NCBI GenBank assembly: GCA_030829985.1
Contig: JAURNW010000028.1
Span: 1 to 64,000, forward strand
DNA from: Gammaproteobacteria bacterium
GTDB lineage: Bacteria; Pseudomonadota; Gammaproteobacteria; Eutrophobiales; Eutrophobiaceae
Direction of reading: 5' to 3'
DNA length: 64,000 bases
The notes beneath the pieces are model-generated. The model saw nothing but the letters and a program-made list of their open reading frames with translations, had not been told where the DNA came from and did not search any database. The translations under genes and the position numbers were made by a program. Within the stretch, counting starts at the first letter, position 1, and each line of letters begins with the position of its first letter. This document shows, one piece after another, positions 18,148 to 27,222 of this stretch.

Positions 18148-18648
18148 TTAACCAATAGGTTCTATAAGTGATTGTTCTAACTTAACTTTTACGCAACTTT
18201 CGGCTATTTTCAAGAGCACAATGACACGATCATCTGAGTTTTGACTAAATAAGGTCGCCTCGTAGCCTTCAAATGGACCTTCAACTATTAGCAATTTATC
18301 GCCAGGAGACAATAATCTACTCGGAAGCTCATGAATTCCTTGTGTATTTTCATTATTTTTTAGGCTGTTTATGATGTTTTCCGGCACTATTGCCGGTGTC
18401 ATACCAAACCGGACTAAAGCTGAAACGCCTAGTGTAGAACGAATTGGTCCCCAATCATCGGTCTGGTCACTTAAATGGATAAACAGATACCGTGGAAACA
18501 TGGGTTGGATTGATTTTATTGTTTTACCTCGCTTTTTCGCCCTGCCCATAATCAACGGCAGATAAGCATCGTAGCCTTGTCGCTCGAGATTCTCTCTGGC
18601 CAACTCCTCGGACTTTGGTTTGGTCTGGATCAGATACCATGATTTCAT
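18148..18648 (-). CDS. rfaH: transcription antitermination protein RfaH (NusG paralogue)
   Basis: A 166-residue NusG-family protein: NGN domain (WYLIQTKPKSEELARENLERQ at the start, YLPLI near 37) and a C-terminal KOW-type region (GDKLLIVEGPFEGYEA near 116-131). RfaH binds ops-paused RNA polymerase, blocks Rho-dependent termination and couples transcription to translation. Here an exact ops lies 0.8 kb downstream in the same direction, so this protein very probably drives the adjacent cluster. It is co-directional with cysC (13-bp gap) and the sugar dehydrogenase genes. Confidence 0.92.
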   Translation of the reverse strand: MKSWYLIQTKPKSEELARENLERQGYDAYLPLIMGRAKKRGKTIKSIQPMFPRYLFIHLSDQTDDWGPIRSTLGVSALVRFGMTPAIVPENIINSLKNNENTQGIHELPSRLLSPGDKLLIVEGPFEGYEATLFSQNSDDRVIVLLKIAESCVKVKLEQSLIEPIG

Positions 18649-18661
18649 AACAAACCCAGGA

Positions 18662-19276
18662 TCATTCCACGTTTATAATCTGTTGTTTGCGTAGATAAGC
18701 AAGGATACGTTCAACTGACTTTTCTATTGTTTGATTGGCTGTATCGAGCAAAATTTCAGGTTTTGCAGGTGCTTCGTACGGTGAAGATATACCCGTAAAC
18801 TCCTGTATCTCCCCTGCGCGTGCTTTTTTATATAAACCTTTGACATCACGAGTCTCACAAACATCAATTGGTGCATCACAAAAGACCTCGATGAACTCGC
18901 CTTTAGTGACTAACTCCCTGACAATTTTTCTATCCTTAATAAACGGTGAGATAAACGCACTGAGGACAATTACGCCTGCTTCCATCATAAGCCGGCTAAC
19001 CTCTCCTATCCTTCTTATGTTTTCTTCACGGTCATCCTCTGAAAAACCAAGGTCTTTACAAAGACCTTGCCTGACATTATCACCATCAAGCACGAATGTT
19101 CTAATCTTGTTTTTATGCAGTATATCTTCAAGTGCGTGTGCGACCGTGGATTTACCTGCCCCTGATAGTCCAGTAAACCAGATAATAACGCTCTTATGTC
19201 CATTCATTTTTTCTCTGTCTTTGCGGTAAATCGAAGGCTCATGCCAGACAGTATTTTTATTCGCGACGTTACTCAT
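18662..19276 (-). CDS. cysC: adenylylsulfate kinase
   Basis: Phosphorylates APS to PAPS. The 204-residue protein has Walker A GLSGAGKST (36-44), the LDGDNVRQGLCKDLGF APS-binding segment (67-82) and the lid with KGLYKKARAGEI. It is a stand-alone kinase, with no sulfurylase genes beside it. Within a polysaccharide locus it may supply PAPS for glycan sulfation, though no sulfotransferase gene is present in the window. Six bp separate it from the UDP-glucose dehydrogenase gene. Confidence 0.93.
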   Translation of the reverse strand: MSNVANKNTVWHEPSIYRKDREKMNGHKSVIIWFTGLSGAGKSTVAHALEDILHKNKIRTFVLDGDNVRQGLCKDLGFSEDDREENIRRIGEVSRLMMEAGVIVLSAFISPFIKDRKIVRELVTKGEFIEVFCDAPIDVCETRDVKGLYKKARAGEIQEFTGISSPYEAPAKPEILLDTANQTIEKSVERILAYLRKQQIINVE

Positions 19277-19282
19277 AAATAT

Positions 19283-20587
19283 TCATCGACCTATGCAATG
19301 ATAATCAAATCCAAGTGATTTCATCGTCTCAGGTTCATAGATGTTTCTTAAGTCAAGAAAGACATTATCGTTCATCATTTTTTTAATACGATCTAAATCA
19401 AGCCCTCGATAAACATTCCATTCAGTCAATATAATCACGGCATCTGCACCATCAAATACATCATAAATGGAATCACAATATTGAACTGCATCGGGTAATA
19501 AGGATCTTGCTTCATGCATTCCTTGCGGATCGTGGGCATGAACAATTGCACCATTTTCAATAAGTTTAGGCAGTATAGATAGTGACGGTGCATCTCGCAT
19601 ATCATCCGTTTCAGGTTTAAATGTTAAACCTAAGACTGCTAATTTTTTTCCTGATTCAACACCACCCAATGCATTACGTATTTTACCTATCATGCGCGCC
19701 TTTTGGGCTTCATTAACTTCGATCACTGATTCTACGATTCGACTTGAAACACCATTTTCCTGTGCTATACGAACCAGCGCCTGTGTATCTTTTGGAAAAC
19801 AGGAACCACCGTAACCGGGCCCGGGGTGTAAAAACTTTTTACCAATGCGTCCATCAAGTCCTATTCCCTTTGCGACGGCATGTACGTCTGCGCCTACTTT
19901 TTCACACAACATTGAAATTTCGTTAATAAAACTTATCTTTGTTGCAAGAAATGCATTAGCCGCATACTTAGTCAGTTCTGCTGATTCCAGACTGGTAAAA
20001 ACCATAGGGACTTCAATTAAATTAAGCGGCCTATAGAGTTCCTGTATTAACTTCTTCGCTTTTTCATTTTCAATGCCTACAACAACCCTGTCAGGAAACA
20101 TGAAATCTTTTATTGCAGCACCTTCTCTTAAAAACTCTGGATTAGATGCAACATCGAAATCAGCATCGGGATTTGTTTCCTTTAAAATTCTTTTTACATT
20201 TTTAGCAGTACCAATCGGCACAGTCGATTTATTCACGATGACCGTATAGCCGGTTAAAAATGGCGCCAGATCTTTTGCTGCCTGATAAATATATTTCAGG
20301 TCAGCGTGCCCATCACCTCTTCTTGTTGGTGTGCCTACTGCCAGAAAAACAAGATCAGCATTTTGTATTACGCCATCATATTTTGTTGTGAAAACAAGTC
20401 GACCCTCATCAGAATTTTTCTTAACCAGATCATCTAAACCAGGTTCATAAATTGGTATTTTTCCGTTATTCAGATCATCAATTTTTTTCTGATCAATATC
20501 TAAACATGTGACATTGGCACCAAATTCTGAAAAACAGGCGCCTGAGACAAGTCCGACATAACCACTTCCCAACATTACAACATTCAT
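19283..20587 (-). CDS. ugd: UDP-glucose 6-dehydrogenase
   Basis: Oxidises UDP-glucose to UDP-glucuronate with two NAD+. The 434-residue protein has the NAD loop GSGYVG (7-12), the central conserved EFLREGAAIKDFMFPDR region (about 151-167) and the catalytic cysteine C263 in GGSCFPKDT. The length is typical. UDP-glucuronate would feed acidic capsule or O-antigen synthesis and could be epimerised by the SDR enzyme of the cluster. It lies between tviB and cysC in one run of genes. Confidence 0.93.
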   Translation of the reverse strand: MNVVMLGSGYVGLVSGACFSEFGANVTCLDIDQKKIDDLNNGKIPIYEPGLDDLVKKNSDEGRLVFTTKYDGVIQNADLVFLAVGTPTRRGDGHADLKYIYQAAKDLAPFLTGYTVIVNKSTVPIGTAKNVKRILKETNPDADFDVASNPEFLREGAAIKDFMFPDRVVVGIENEKAKKLIQELYRPLNLIEVPMVFTSLESAELTKYAANAFLATKISFINEISMLCEKVGADVHAVAKGIGLDGRIGKKFLHPGPGYGGSCFPKDTQALVRIAQENGVSSRIVESVIEVNEAQKARMIGKIRNALGGVESGKKLAVLGLTFKPETDDMRDAPSLSILPKLIENGAIVHAHDPQGMHEARSLLPDAVQYCDSIYDVFDGADAVIILTEWNVYRGLDLDRIKKMMNDNVFLDLRNIYEPETMKSLGFDYHCIGR

Positions 20588-20610
20588 ATTAATCCTTATA
20601 TTTGACGTTA

Positions 20611-21894
20611 TTAAAGTCTAAACAACTCAATATTTTCAAGTTTTTCATCACGCGGCAGAACAGATTTAACATCGAACACAAATGCATTCTGTTTTGTGAG
20701 CGTTTTAATTAATTGCCATGAATCTTTCAAAAATTCATCGTGTGCCACTGCGAAGATAACAGCATCCGCCGGGTCAAGCTGCTCAATTTCGGTCAATGTC
20801 AGATTATACTCATCAAATACGTCAGATTTATTAACGTGTGGGTCATTTACCTGAACATTAATATCATAGGCCTCCAGTTCTTCTACAATATCAATAACAC
20901 GTGTATTTCTGATATCCGAAATATTTTCTTTAAACGAAAACCCCAATATAACAACATTCGTTGAATGGTTAATTTCTTTTCTTTTTACCAGTTCTTTAAC
21001 CACACATCTTGCTATATAAAAGCCCATAGAATCATTAACACTTCTACCGGATAAAATAACGCGTGGAGAATAGCCTAAACGTAGTGATTTGTGTGTTAAA
21101 TAATACGGGTCGACTCCGATACAATGTCCGCCCACTAGTCCCGGCGTATAATTAACAAAATTCCATTTGGTTGCTGCCGCTGCAAGGACATCATGAGTAT
21201 CTATATCCATCCGATTAAAGATTAGAGCAAGTTCGTTCATTAATGCAATATTGATATCCCGCTGTGTGTTTTCAATTACTTTAGCTGCCTCAGCAACCTT
21301 TATATTATTAATTTTATATAGTTCTGCTTTTATAATTTTTGAATAAACTTCACAGATAATATCAAGTGTATCAGCGTCCTGAGCTGATACTATTTTTATC
21401 GTATTCTCTAAAGTATGTTGCTCATCGCCTGGGTTAATTCGTTCAGGGGAATACCCGATAAAAAAATCCTGGCCACAAATTAATGAAGACTCCTCTTCTA
21501 ATAAGGGCAAGCATTCTTCTTCTGTTAAACCCGGATAGACTGTTGTTTCATAAACAACGATATCGTTATTTTTGAGGTTTCTCCCTATTAGTCTGGAAGC
21601 ATTTAATAACGAAGTTAAATCAGGCTCCCTGCTTTCATTGATAGGTGTCGGTACTGCGACAATATAAAAATCAGCTTCTGATAACTTCGCAACATCTGAG
21701 GTGAAATTTAAATCTTTATTTTTTAAATTTTGGTCTTTTTCAATATTTAATTTATCGACACCACGTGACAGTTCCTTTATTCGAATTTCATCGATATCGA
21801 AACCAATTACTTTATTATGTTTGCTGAAAGCAACTGCGAGCGGTAAACCAACATACCCAAGACCAATCACCGCAATTATTCTAGAACATTTCAT
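20611..21894 (-). CDS. tviB: UDP-N-acetylhexosamine 6-dehydrogenase, WecC/TviB family
   Basis: A second nucleotide-sugar dehydrogenase, 427 residues, with GLGYVG (11-16) and catalytic C258 in the GGHCIGVDPYYLTHK motif that marks the WecC/TviB/WbpA group. These enzymes make UDP-GlcNAcA or related uronates. The TviB assignment over WecC rests on overall pattern and is only likely. It is the first gene of the rightmost polysaccharide unit; about 190 bp of AT-rich sequence upstream should hold the promoter, though I could not pick one out. Confidence 0.82.
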   Translation of the reverse strand: MKCSRIIAVIGLGYVGLPLAVAFSKHNKVIGFDIDEIRIKELSRGVDKLNIEKDQNLKNKDLNFTSDVAKLSEADFYIVAVPTPINESREPDLTSLLNASRLIGRNLKNNDIVVYETTVYPGLTEEECLPLLEEESSLICGQDFFIGYSPERINPGDEQHTLENTIKIVSAQDADTLDIICEVYSKIIKAELYKINNIKVAEAAKVIENTQRDINIALMNELALIFNRMDIDTHDVLAAAATKWNFVNYTPGLVGGHCIGVDPYYLTHKSLRLGYSPRVILSGRSVNDSMGFYIARCVVKELVKRKEINHSTNVVILGFSFKENISDIRNTRVIDIVEELEAYDINVQVNDPHVNKSDVFDEYNLTLTEIEQLDPADAVIFAVAHDEFLKDSWQLIKTLTKQNAFVFDVKSVLPRDEKLENIELFRL

Positions 21895-22088
21895 AAGGTA
21901 TATTTAGGTTACTTAAGATTTAATTTGTACTGATTTTACACATGTAGTCATGGTAAAGAAACGATGGGGTAGACATATTGAATATGTTTATTATTCGATA
22001 TGATTCTTGTATTTGTTTAAATAAAATTTTGAAAATGGAACGGTAAAATCTGTTTCTGAGCAATTTAATGGAATAATTGCATCACAAA

Positions 22089-22113
22089 AAAAACCACCAT
22101 AAAGGTGGTTTTT
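22089..22113. terminator. intrinsic terminator after tRNA-Glu
   Basis: A 10-base arm AAAAACCACC and its complement GGTGGTTTTT flank a 5-base loop, with an A-run on one side and a T-run on the other. It can work in both directions. On the minus strand it ends the tRNA-Ala/tRNA-Glu transcript and shields the polysaccharide locus from it. Confidence 0.85.
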
Positions 22114-22119
22114 AAAGTA

Positions 22120-22195
22120 TGGCGTCCCCAAGGGGATTCGAACCCCTGTTGCCGCCGTGAAAGGGCAGTGTCCTAGGCCTCTAGACGATGGGGAC
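22120..22195 (-). tRNA. tRNA-Glu (anticodon TTC)
   Basis: A 76-base tRNA starting GTCCCCATCGTC and ending with an encoded CCA. The anticodon loop reads CTTTCAC with TTC as anticodon, and the T-arm is GGTTCGAATC. It follows tRNA-Ala in the same direction and lies downstream of gltX, the enzyme that charges it. Confidence 0.97.
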
Positions 22196-22237
22196 AATAT
22201 GTGAATATGTCCTGAAAAACAGCCTATATATTTATAT

Positions 22238-22313
<76 letters not shown>

Positions 22314-22539
22314 GAATTCAAACTAAGTAACCAAACATAAATTAATTAGTTACTAACCTGAAATACGCTGGGAAGCTCTTCGCGCTCTCCCAACTGCACC
22401 CGCAGGGCATAAAAGCATATAGCCCCGACTTTAAACTAAGTAACTAAGCATAAATTAATCAGGTACTAACCTGAAATACGCTGGGAAGCTCTTCGCACTC
22501 TCCCAACTGCACCCACGGGGCATAAAAGCATACAGCCCC
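22314..22539 (-). repeat. two tandem 113-bp units carrying tRNA-Ala 5'-end fragments
   Basis: Units at 22314-22426 and 22427-22539 are the same length and differ at about ten positions. Read on the minus strand, each opens with GGGGCT(A/G)TA, matching the first bases of tRNA-Ala. After an unrelated about 20-base insert each continues CAGTTGGGAGAG, nearly the tRNA-Ala D-arm, then GAAGAGCTTCCCAGCG and an AT-rich tail. The junction before the true tRNA-Ala matches the junction between units, so the array looks like duplications of the tRNA-Ala leader plus a degenerate 5' half. A hairpin GGGA(g)AGC/GCTTCCC can form in each. No function is known to me. Confidence 0.85.
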
Positions 22540-22594
22540 GATATCTCTGGGATTACAAACAGGCGGCGAACTTTACGTTACGCCCAAAGAGGTG

Positions 22595-23998
22595 TCAAGA
22601 TGAACTACGATTTTCGATAAATTCTATGCCTTTAAGCAACCGGCTTAGGCTCTTTTCCTGTCCTAACAGCCTTAATGTATCGTCAATACTGGGTGATATT
22701 CCTGCACCGGTTACTGCCACTCGTAATGGCTGCGCGAGTTTACCCATTTTTATCTCCAGTTTATCCGCTGTGCCCTCAATTACAGTCTTAATACTATTAT
22801 TATCCCAGTCTTTTATCGTTTTTAGTGCCTCATAAAGTGCTTTTAAAGGCTCTAGAATAACGGGTCGAAGATGCTTTTTTGCTGCGTTGATATCATATTC
22901 ATCAAAGTCCATATAAAAAAACAGACTTTGTTCGGCCATATCTTTCAAAGTCTCGGTACGGTGTTTTTGAACTTCGATGAGATCTCGTAAATCAGGTCCA
23001 TCCTTTAAATCAATATTCATACCCATAAATAAATCATTTAATGGTTTTTGAAGCCACTCATTATCGGCGTTCTTCAAATAATGCTGGTTTAGCCACAACA
23101 GTTTTTCTGGATTGATACTGGAGGCTGATTTATTAACATCCTTGATATCAAAAACGGCAACCATTTCTTCGATAGAAAAAATTTCCTGATCGCCATTTGA
23201 CCAGCCTAATCTGACCAGATAATTCAATAATGCTTCGGGCAAATAACCTTCATCACGGTATTGCAACACGCTCGCTGCCCCATCACGTTTGGATAATTTT
23301 TTACCCTCTGGACTCAGTATCATCGGAATATGCGCATAATTGGGAATCTCTGCACCTAAAGCCTTAAAAATATTAATCTGGCGTGGGGTATTATTTAGAT
23401 GATCATCACCACGAATAACATCTGTAATACCCATATCCATATCATCCACGACGACAGTCAGGTTGTAGGTTGGCGTACCATCTGACCGAGCAATAATCAA
23501 ATCGTCCAGTTCACTGTTCTCAAAGCTCACATGCCCTTGCACCTTATCCTGAACAACAACAGCTCCATCAAGTGGATTCTTAAAACGTACGACTGCGTTG
23601 TCCTCTGTCAGGTTTAATGCACGGCAATGACCATCATAACGCGGCTTTTCACCCTTAGACATGGCCTCATTACGTATCTGTTCCAGACGTTCCTTCGAAC
23701 AGATACAACGATAGGCATGCCCCACTTCCAGTAACTGATTGATGACTTCCAGATAACGATCAAACCGTTGTGCCTGATAATAAGGCCCTTCATCATGCTC
23801 CAACCCTAACCAGGCCATACCTTCCAGTATTACTTGCACAGCTGCATCCGTTGAACGTTCACGATCCGTGTCTTCAATACGTAAGACGAACTGTCCATTG
23901 TGATGCCTGGCATAGAGCCATGAAAATAATGCAGTACGGATACCGCCGATATGTAATAAACCGGTAGGGCTAGGTGCAAAACGTGTTTTTATTGTCAT
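22595..23998 (-). CDS. gltX: glutamyl-tRNA synthetase
   Basis: Charges tRNA-Glu with glutamate. The 467-residue class I synthetase has the HIGH-type signature FAPSPTGLLHIGG (7-19), the zinc-region cysteines around 98-100 and 125 (YRCIC, GHC) and the KMSKS-type loop KLSKR (234-238). The length is standard for a bacterial discriminating or non-discriminating enzyme. It is co-directional with the tRNA genes 280 bp downstream and starts 28 bp after a methyltransferase gene. Confidence 0.97.
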   Translation of the reverse strand: MTIKTRFAPSPTGLLHIGGIRTALFSWLYARHHNGQFVLRIEDTDRERSTDAAVQVILEGMAWLGLEHDEGPYYQAQRFDRYLEVINQLLEVGHAYRCICSKERLEQIRNEAMSKGEKPRYDGHCRALNLTEDNAVVRFKNPLDGAVVVQDKVQGHVSFENSELDDLIIARSDGTPTYNLTVVVDDMDMGITDVIRGDDHLNNTPRQINIFKALGAEIPNYAHIPMILSPEGKKLSKRDGAASVLQYRDEGYLPEALLNYLVRLGWSNGDQEIFSIEEMVAVFDIKDVNKSASSINPEKLLWLNQHYLKNADNEWLQKPLNDLFMGMNIDLKDGPDLRDLIEVQKHRTETLKDMAEQSLFFYMDFDEYDINAAKKHLRPVILEPLKALYEALKTIKDWDNNSIKTVIEGTADKLEIKMGKLAQPLRVAVTGAGISPSIDDTLRLLGQEKSLSRLLKGIEFIENRSSS

Positions 23999-24026
23999 TA
24001 GAAGTTTTAGTTATAAAAAAGAATAA

Positions 24027-24860
24027 TTATTTTCTGTATCCTATTGCACACCAAAATGGGGCAATATCAGAAAATTCAATATCAATTAGATCAGCAGCTT
24101 CAAGCATGTTTTTTATCTCAGCTTTTGTGAATCGTTGTTCTAATCGCGTACCAAATCGATCAAGAGCATCCGTTCTCATCGTATAAAAGCTTTTTGAACG
24201 ATATTCAGAAAGAGGAAAAGTACTGACATTGACTCCCATTTTTTCAAGTAATAAAGCAAATCTTGCAAGTGGATAGTATACAAAAACCGAAATAACATTA
24301 GTCACTGGATATTTGACAGCGAAAGGCATCTTGGAGATAACACTCCTGAAAATATTTGAAAATTTCCAGAGTAGTGAATACCACTTAGGTCTATTATCGA
24401 AAGCATAATAAAGATAAATAAGAAATGGCGCTCCCGGCTTCAGCTTGCTCGTGCAATTTTTTATGGCTGCAGCTGTATCAGGTATGTGGTGCAACACACC
24501 CAATGAATAGGCGAAATCTAATGAATTATCCGCCATGGGTAATTCATCAATTTTTCCTTGTAACACGCGGCAATTACTTTTATCGGCCGTATTTCTTTTA
24601 GCTACATTAACCGCTTTAATACTCGCATCAATACAGATTAATGAACTAACTTTATCAGCGACAAATCTTGCCCAACGCCCTGTTCCACAACCAAAGTCAG
24701 CAGCAACGCCATTTCTAATGCTCTCATTCCATGTGAGTAATTTAAAATAATCCAAAAACTGCTTTTCTAATTCATCAGGATCAACAATAGACTGGTCGTA
24801 AGCTTCCCACTCATCACCAAAATCATCAATCACATCTGAATCGAAATTATTTTTTGTCAT
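24027..24860 (-). CDS. class I SAM-dependent methyltransferase
   Basis: A 277-residue protein with motif I ADFGCGTGRWARF (near 54-66), the acidic CIDAS strand (about 76-80) and SLGVLHHIPDT near 120, typical of Methyltransf_11. A hydrophobic aromatic stretch (VISVFVYYPLARFALLLEKMG, about 188-208) resembles methyltransferases of glycan or lipid clusters rather than housekeeping ones. It precedes gltX by 28 bp and may share its transcript. The composition is as AT-rich as the polysaccharide locus. The substrate is unknown. Confidence 0.8.
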   Translation of the reverse strand: MTKNNFDSDVIDDFGDEWEAYDQSIVDPDELEKQFLDYFKLLTWNESIRNGVAADFGCGTGRWARFVADKVSSLICIDASIKAVNVAKRNTADKSNCRVLQGKIDELPMADNSLDFAYSLGVLHHIPDTAAAIKNCTSKLKPGAPFLIYLYYAFDNRPKWYSLLWKFSNIFRSVISKMPFAVKYPVTNVISVFVYYPLARFALLLEKMGVNVSTFPLSEYRSKSFYTMRTDALDRFGTRLEQRFTKAEIKNMLEAADLIDIEFSDIAPFWCAIGYRK

Positions 24861-25095
24861 AATTAATTTTGTTATTCATTAACACTTTCATTATAAAATC
24901 CTTTATAGCAACATAAATATGTTTAAAATAGCTAATAAAAACAATAATATAAACACAATACACTTAATTAAGGGTACTCTTGTGTCTATTATATTTACCT
25001 AAAGCAGATGATTCATGGGTTTTTACTGAATGCTATATTGCTCGTGTAGAGACTTAATCACTTTACAAATCTCAAAATCCCTTTGCTTTGTGCAT
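24861..25095 (+). ncRNA. possible small RNA ending at an orphan terminator
   Basis: This 235-bp AT-rich gap has no open frame worth calling, yet it ends in a strong intrinsic terminator oriented for plus-strand transcription. No plus-strand gene lies upstream to need it. A small RNA of up to about 130 bases is the simplest explanation. A TATATT near 24990 could be a -10 box, but I see no matching -35. Confidence 0.3.
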
Positions 25096-25119
25096 AGCCC
25101 GCTTTTAGCGGGCTTTTTT
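25096..25119 (+). terminator. intrinsic terminator, plus-strand orientation
   Basis: AGCCCGC, a 5-base loop, GCGGGCT, then six T residues counted with the last stem base. Read on the minus strand the hairpin is preceded by A residues and followed by ATGCAC, so it is not a standard terminator for leuCD although it directly follows the leuD stop codon. Confidence 0.75.
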
Positions 25120-25122
25120 ATG

Positions 25123-25767
25123 TTATAAACCTTGAAATAGCCAAGGTGTTATTTTTGACCTCTTTATTTCATATGCATGAATTTCATCAGCATGAGCCAG
25201 AGTGAGCCCAATATCGTCAAGACCTTGCATTAAACGATCTTTCAAACCTGCTGCAATATCAAATGAAAATACCTTACCGTCTTGAGTCTCAATCAGTTGT
25301 TCTTCTAAATTAACGGTTGCTTTATAACCCTTTATAGCATCAACAGAATCAAACAAAGTATTAATTTCATCTTCTGTCAGACGGATAGGTAAGAAACCAT
25401 TCTTGAATGAATTACTGTAAAAAATATCACCAAAACTCGGTGCCAGCACAACCTTAAAGCCGAAATCATCCAGTGCCCATACAGCATGCTCTCTGGAAGA
25501 ACCGCAACCAAAATTTTCTCTGGCGAGCAGAATTTCTGATTTATCATACGGTGCCTGATTCAAAATGAAGTCAGGATTTATCTTTCGCTGAATATTGTCA
25601 TTTACAGGATCGCCTTGATCCAGATAACGCCAGTCATCAAATAAATTTGGGCCAAAACCACTACGCTTAATCGACTTCAGATACTGTTTTGGAATAATGG
25701 CATCCGTATCGACATTGGATCTATCCAATGGTGCAATGATGCCGGTGAAGGTATTAAATGCTTTCAT
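25123..25767 (-). CDS. leuD: 3-isopropylmalate dehydratase small subunit
   Basis: With LeuC isomerises 2-isopropylmalate to 3-isopropylmalate in leucine synthesis. The protein is 214 residues from the ATG at 25767 (MKAFNTFTGIIAPLDRSNVD), which matches the family start. The open frame extends 52 codons further into leuC, but that part is a shadow of leuC. Typical swivel-domain features are present (LLARENFGCGSSREHA near 69-84). The start lies 10 bp after the leuC stop. Confidence 0.95.
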   Translation of the reverse strand: MKAFNTFTGIIAPLDRSNVDTDAIIPKQYLKSIKRSGFGPNLFDDWRYLDQGDPVNDNIQRKINPDFILNQAPYDKSEILLARENFGCGSSREHAVWALDDFGFKVVLAPSFGDIFYSNSFKNGFLPIRLTEDEINTLFDSVDAIKGYKATVNLEEQLIETQDGKVFSFDIAAGLKDRLMQGLDDIGLTLAHADEIHAYEIKRSKITPWLFQGL

Positions 25768-25777
25768 TAGCGTTTCC

Positions 25778-27178
25778 TTATAATTCTCTGATATCGACAA
25801 AATGACCCGCAATCGCAGCTGCAGCAGCCATCGCAGGACTAACCAAATGTGTCCGACCACCTTGTCCCTGACGACCTTCAAAATTACGATTAGAGGTCGA
25901 AGCACAACGCTCACCCGGTTCAAGTTGATCCGGGTTCATACCTAAACACATTGAACAACCAGGCTCACGCCATTCGAAACCGGATTCAATGAAAATATCA
26001 GCCAAACCTTCTGCTTCTGCCTGTTTTTTTACCAAACCCGAACCCGGAACGACCATGGCCAATTTAATATCGCTTGACACTTTTTTACCCCGGACCACAT
26101 CCGCCGCCGCACGTAGGTCTTCTATGCGCGAGTTCGTACATGAGCCAACGAATACCTTATCAATCTTGATATCTTTAATTAGCGTGCCCGGTTTTAAATC
26201 CATATAACGTAATGCATTCTCAATGCCTTCCCGTTTTGTAACATCATGTGTATCCATCGGGTTTGGCACAGAAGCATTGATCGACACTACCATTTCGGGA
26301 GAAGTGCCCCATGTCACTTGTGGTTCAATTTTTGAAGCATCGATCTGAATGACCTTATCAAACGGAGCATCTTTATCACTTTTTAATTCATTCCATAATT
26401 TGACCGCTTTCTCCCAATCATCTCCTTTTGGAGAATAGGGTCGCCCTTTGACATAGTCTAATGTGATTTGGTCTACTGCTATCAGCCCCACTCGTGCACC
26501 GGCTTCTATACTCATATTGCATACTGTCATGCGACCTTCCATAGAGAGCGCCTGAATTGCTTCTCCTCCAAACTCGATTGAATAGCCTGTACCACCAGCA
26601 GTCCCAATTTGACCAATAATTTCCAGGACAATATCCTTGGCAGTTATGCCTTTACCAACTTGACCGTACACATTGACCAACATATTTTTTGCTTTTTTAA
26701 GCACCAAACATTGTGTCGCCAGTACATGTTCTACCTCTGAGGTTCCAATACCAAAAGCAAATGCACCGAGTGCACCATTCGTTGATGTATGGGAATCGCC
26801 ACAGACAATCGTCATTCCGGGCAAGGATGCACCCTGCTCTGGTCCAATGACGTGCACAATACCTTGCCTTGGGTCCATCATCTCAAATTTGGTAATTCCG
26901 GTTTCCTTACAATTGGCATCCAGAGTTTCAAGTTGAAGTTTAGAGATAGGATCTTCAATCACCTCCCGATTAACTGTCGGCACATTATGATCAGGCACAG
27001 CCAGATTTGTATTCAACCGCCACGGTTGTCTGCCAGCTAATTTAAGACCTTCAAAAGCCTGAGGAGAGGTCACTTCATGAATAAGATGACGATCAATATA
27101 GATCAACGCCGTTCCGTCATCATAATCATGCACCACATGATCATCCCAAAGCTTGTCGTAAAGTGTTTTTGCAGTCAT
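25778..27178 (-). CDS. leuC: 3-isopropylmalate dehydratase large subunit
   Basis: The iron-sulfur subunit of isopropylmalate isomerase, 466 residues. The 4Fe-4S ligands are C347 (VGSCTNSR), C408 and C411 ([13 protein letters not shown]). The N-terminal [18 protein letters not shown] block is characteristic. It lies 44 bp after the acuI-type gene with no leucine-rich leader peptide in between, so attenuation of the enterobacterial kind is not visible. leuA and leuB are not in the window. Confidence 0.96.
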   Translation of the reverse strand: MTAKTLYDKLWDDHVVHDYDDGTALIYIDRHLIHEVTSPQAFEGLKLAGRQPWRLNTNLAVPDHNVPTVNREVIEDPISKLQLETLDANCKETGITKFEMMDPRQGIVHVIGPEQGASLPGMTIVCGDSHTSTNGALGAFAFGIGTSEVEHVLATQCLVLKKAKNMLVNVYGQVGKGITAKDIVLEIIGQIGTAGGTGYSIEFGGEAIQALSMEGRMTVCNMSIEAGARVGLIAVDQITLDYVKGRPYSPKGDDWEKAVKLWNELKSDKDAPFDKVIQIDASKIEPQVTWGTSPEMVVSINASVPNPMDTHDVTKREGIENALRYMDLKPGTLIKDIKIDKVFVGSCTNSRIEDLRAAADVVRGKKVSSDIKLAMVVPGSGLVKKQAEAEGLADIFIESGFEWREPGCSMCLGMNPDQLEPGERCASTSNRNFEGRQGQGGRTHLVSPAMAAAAAIAGHFVDIREL

Positions 27179-27222
27179 AAAAATCTCATTAATAATTGTT
27201 ATTTTTGGGCTAATTTTCCGGG

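Noticed and set aside
21991..22197. 68-codon minus-strand open frame over tRNA-Glu
   Set aside because: Its first half is simply a translated tRNA (SPSSRGLGHCPFTAATGVRIPLG), a common false gene.
22314..22539. the two 113-bp units as extra tRNA-Ala genes
   Set aside because: Only the 5' end and a D-arm-like piece are kept; no anticodon arm, T-arm or CCA end is present.
25096..25119. hairpin as terminator of leuCD
   Set aside because: Read in the leuCD direction there is no T-run after the stem; the T-run is on the plus strand only.
25768..25923. 52-codon N-terminal extension of leuD
   Set aside because: It lies inside the end of leuC and is unlike LeuD; the ATG at 25767 gives the family N-terminus.
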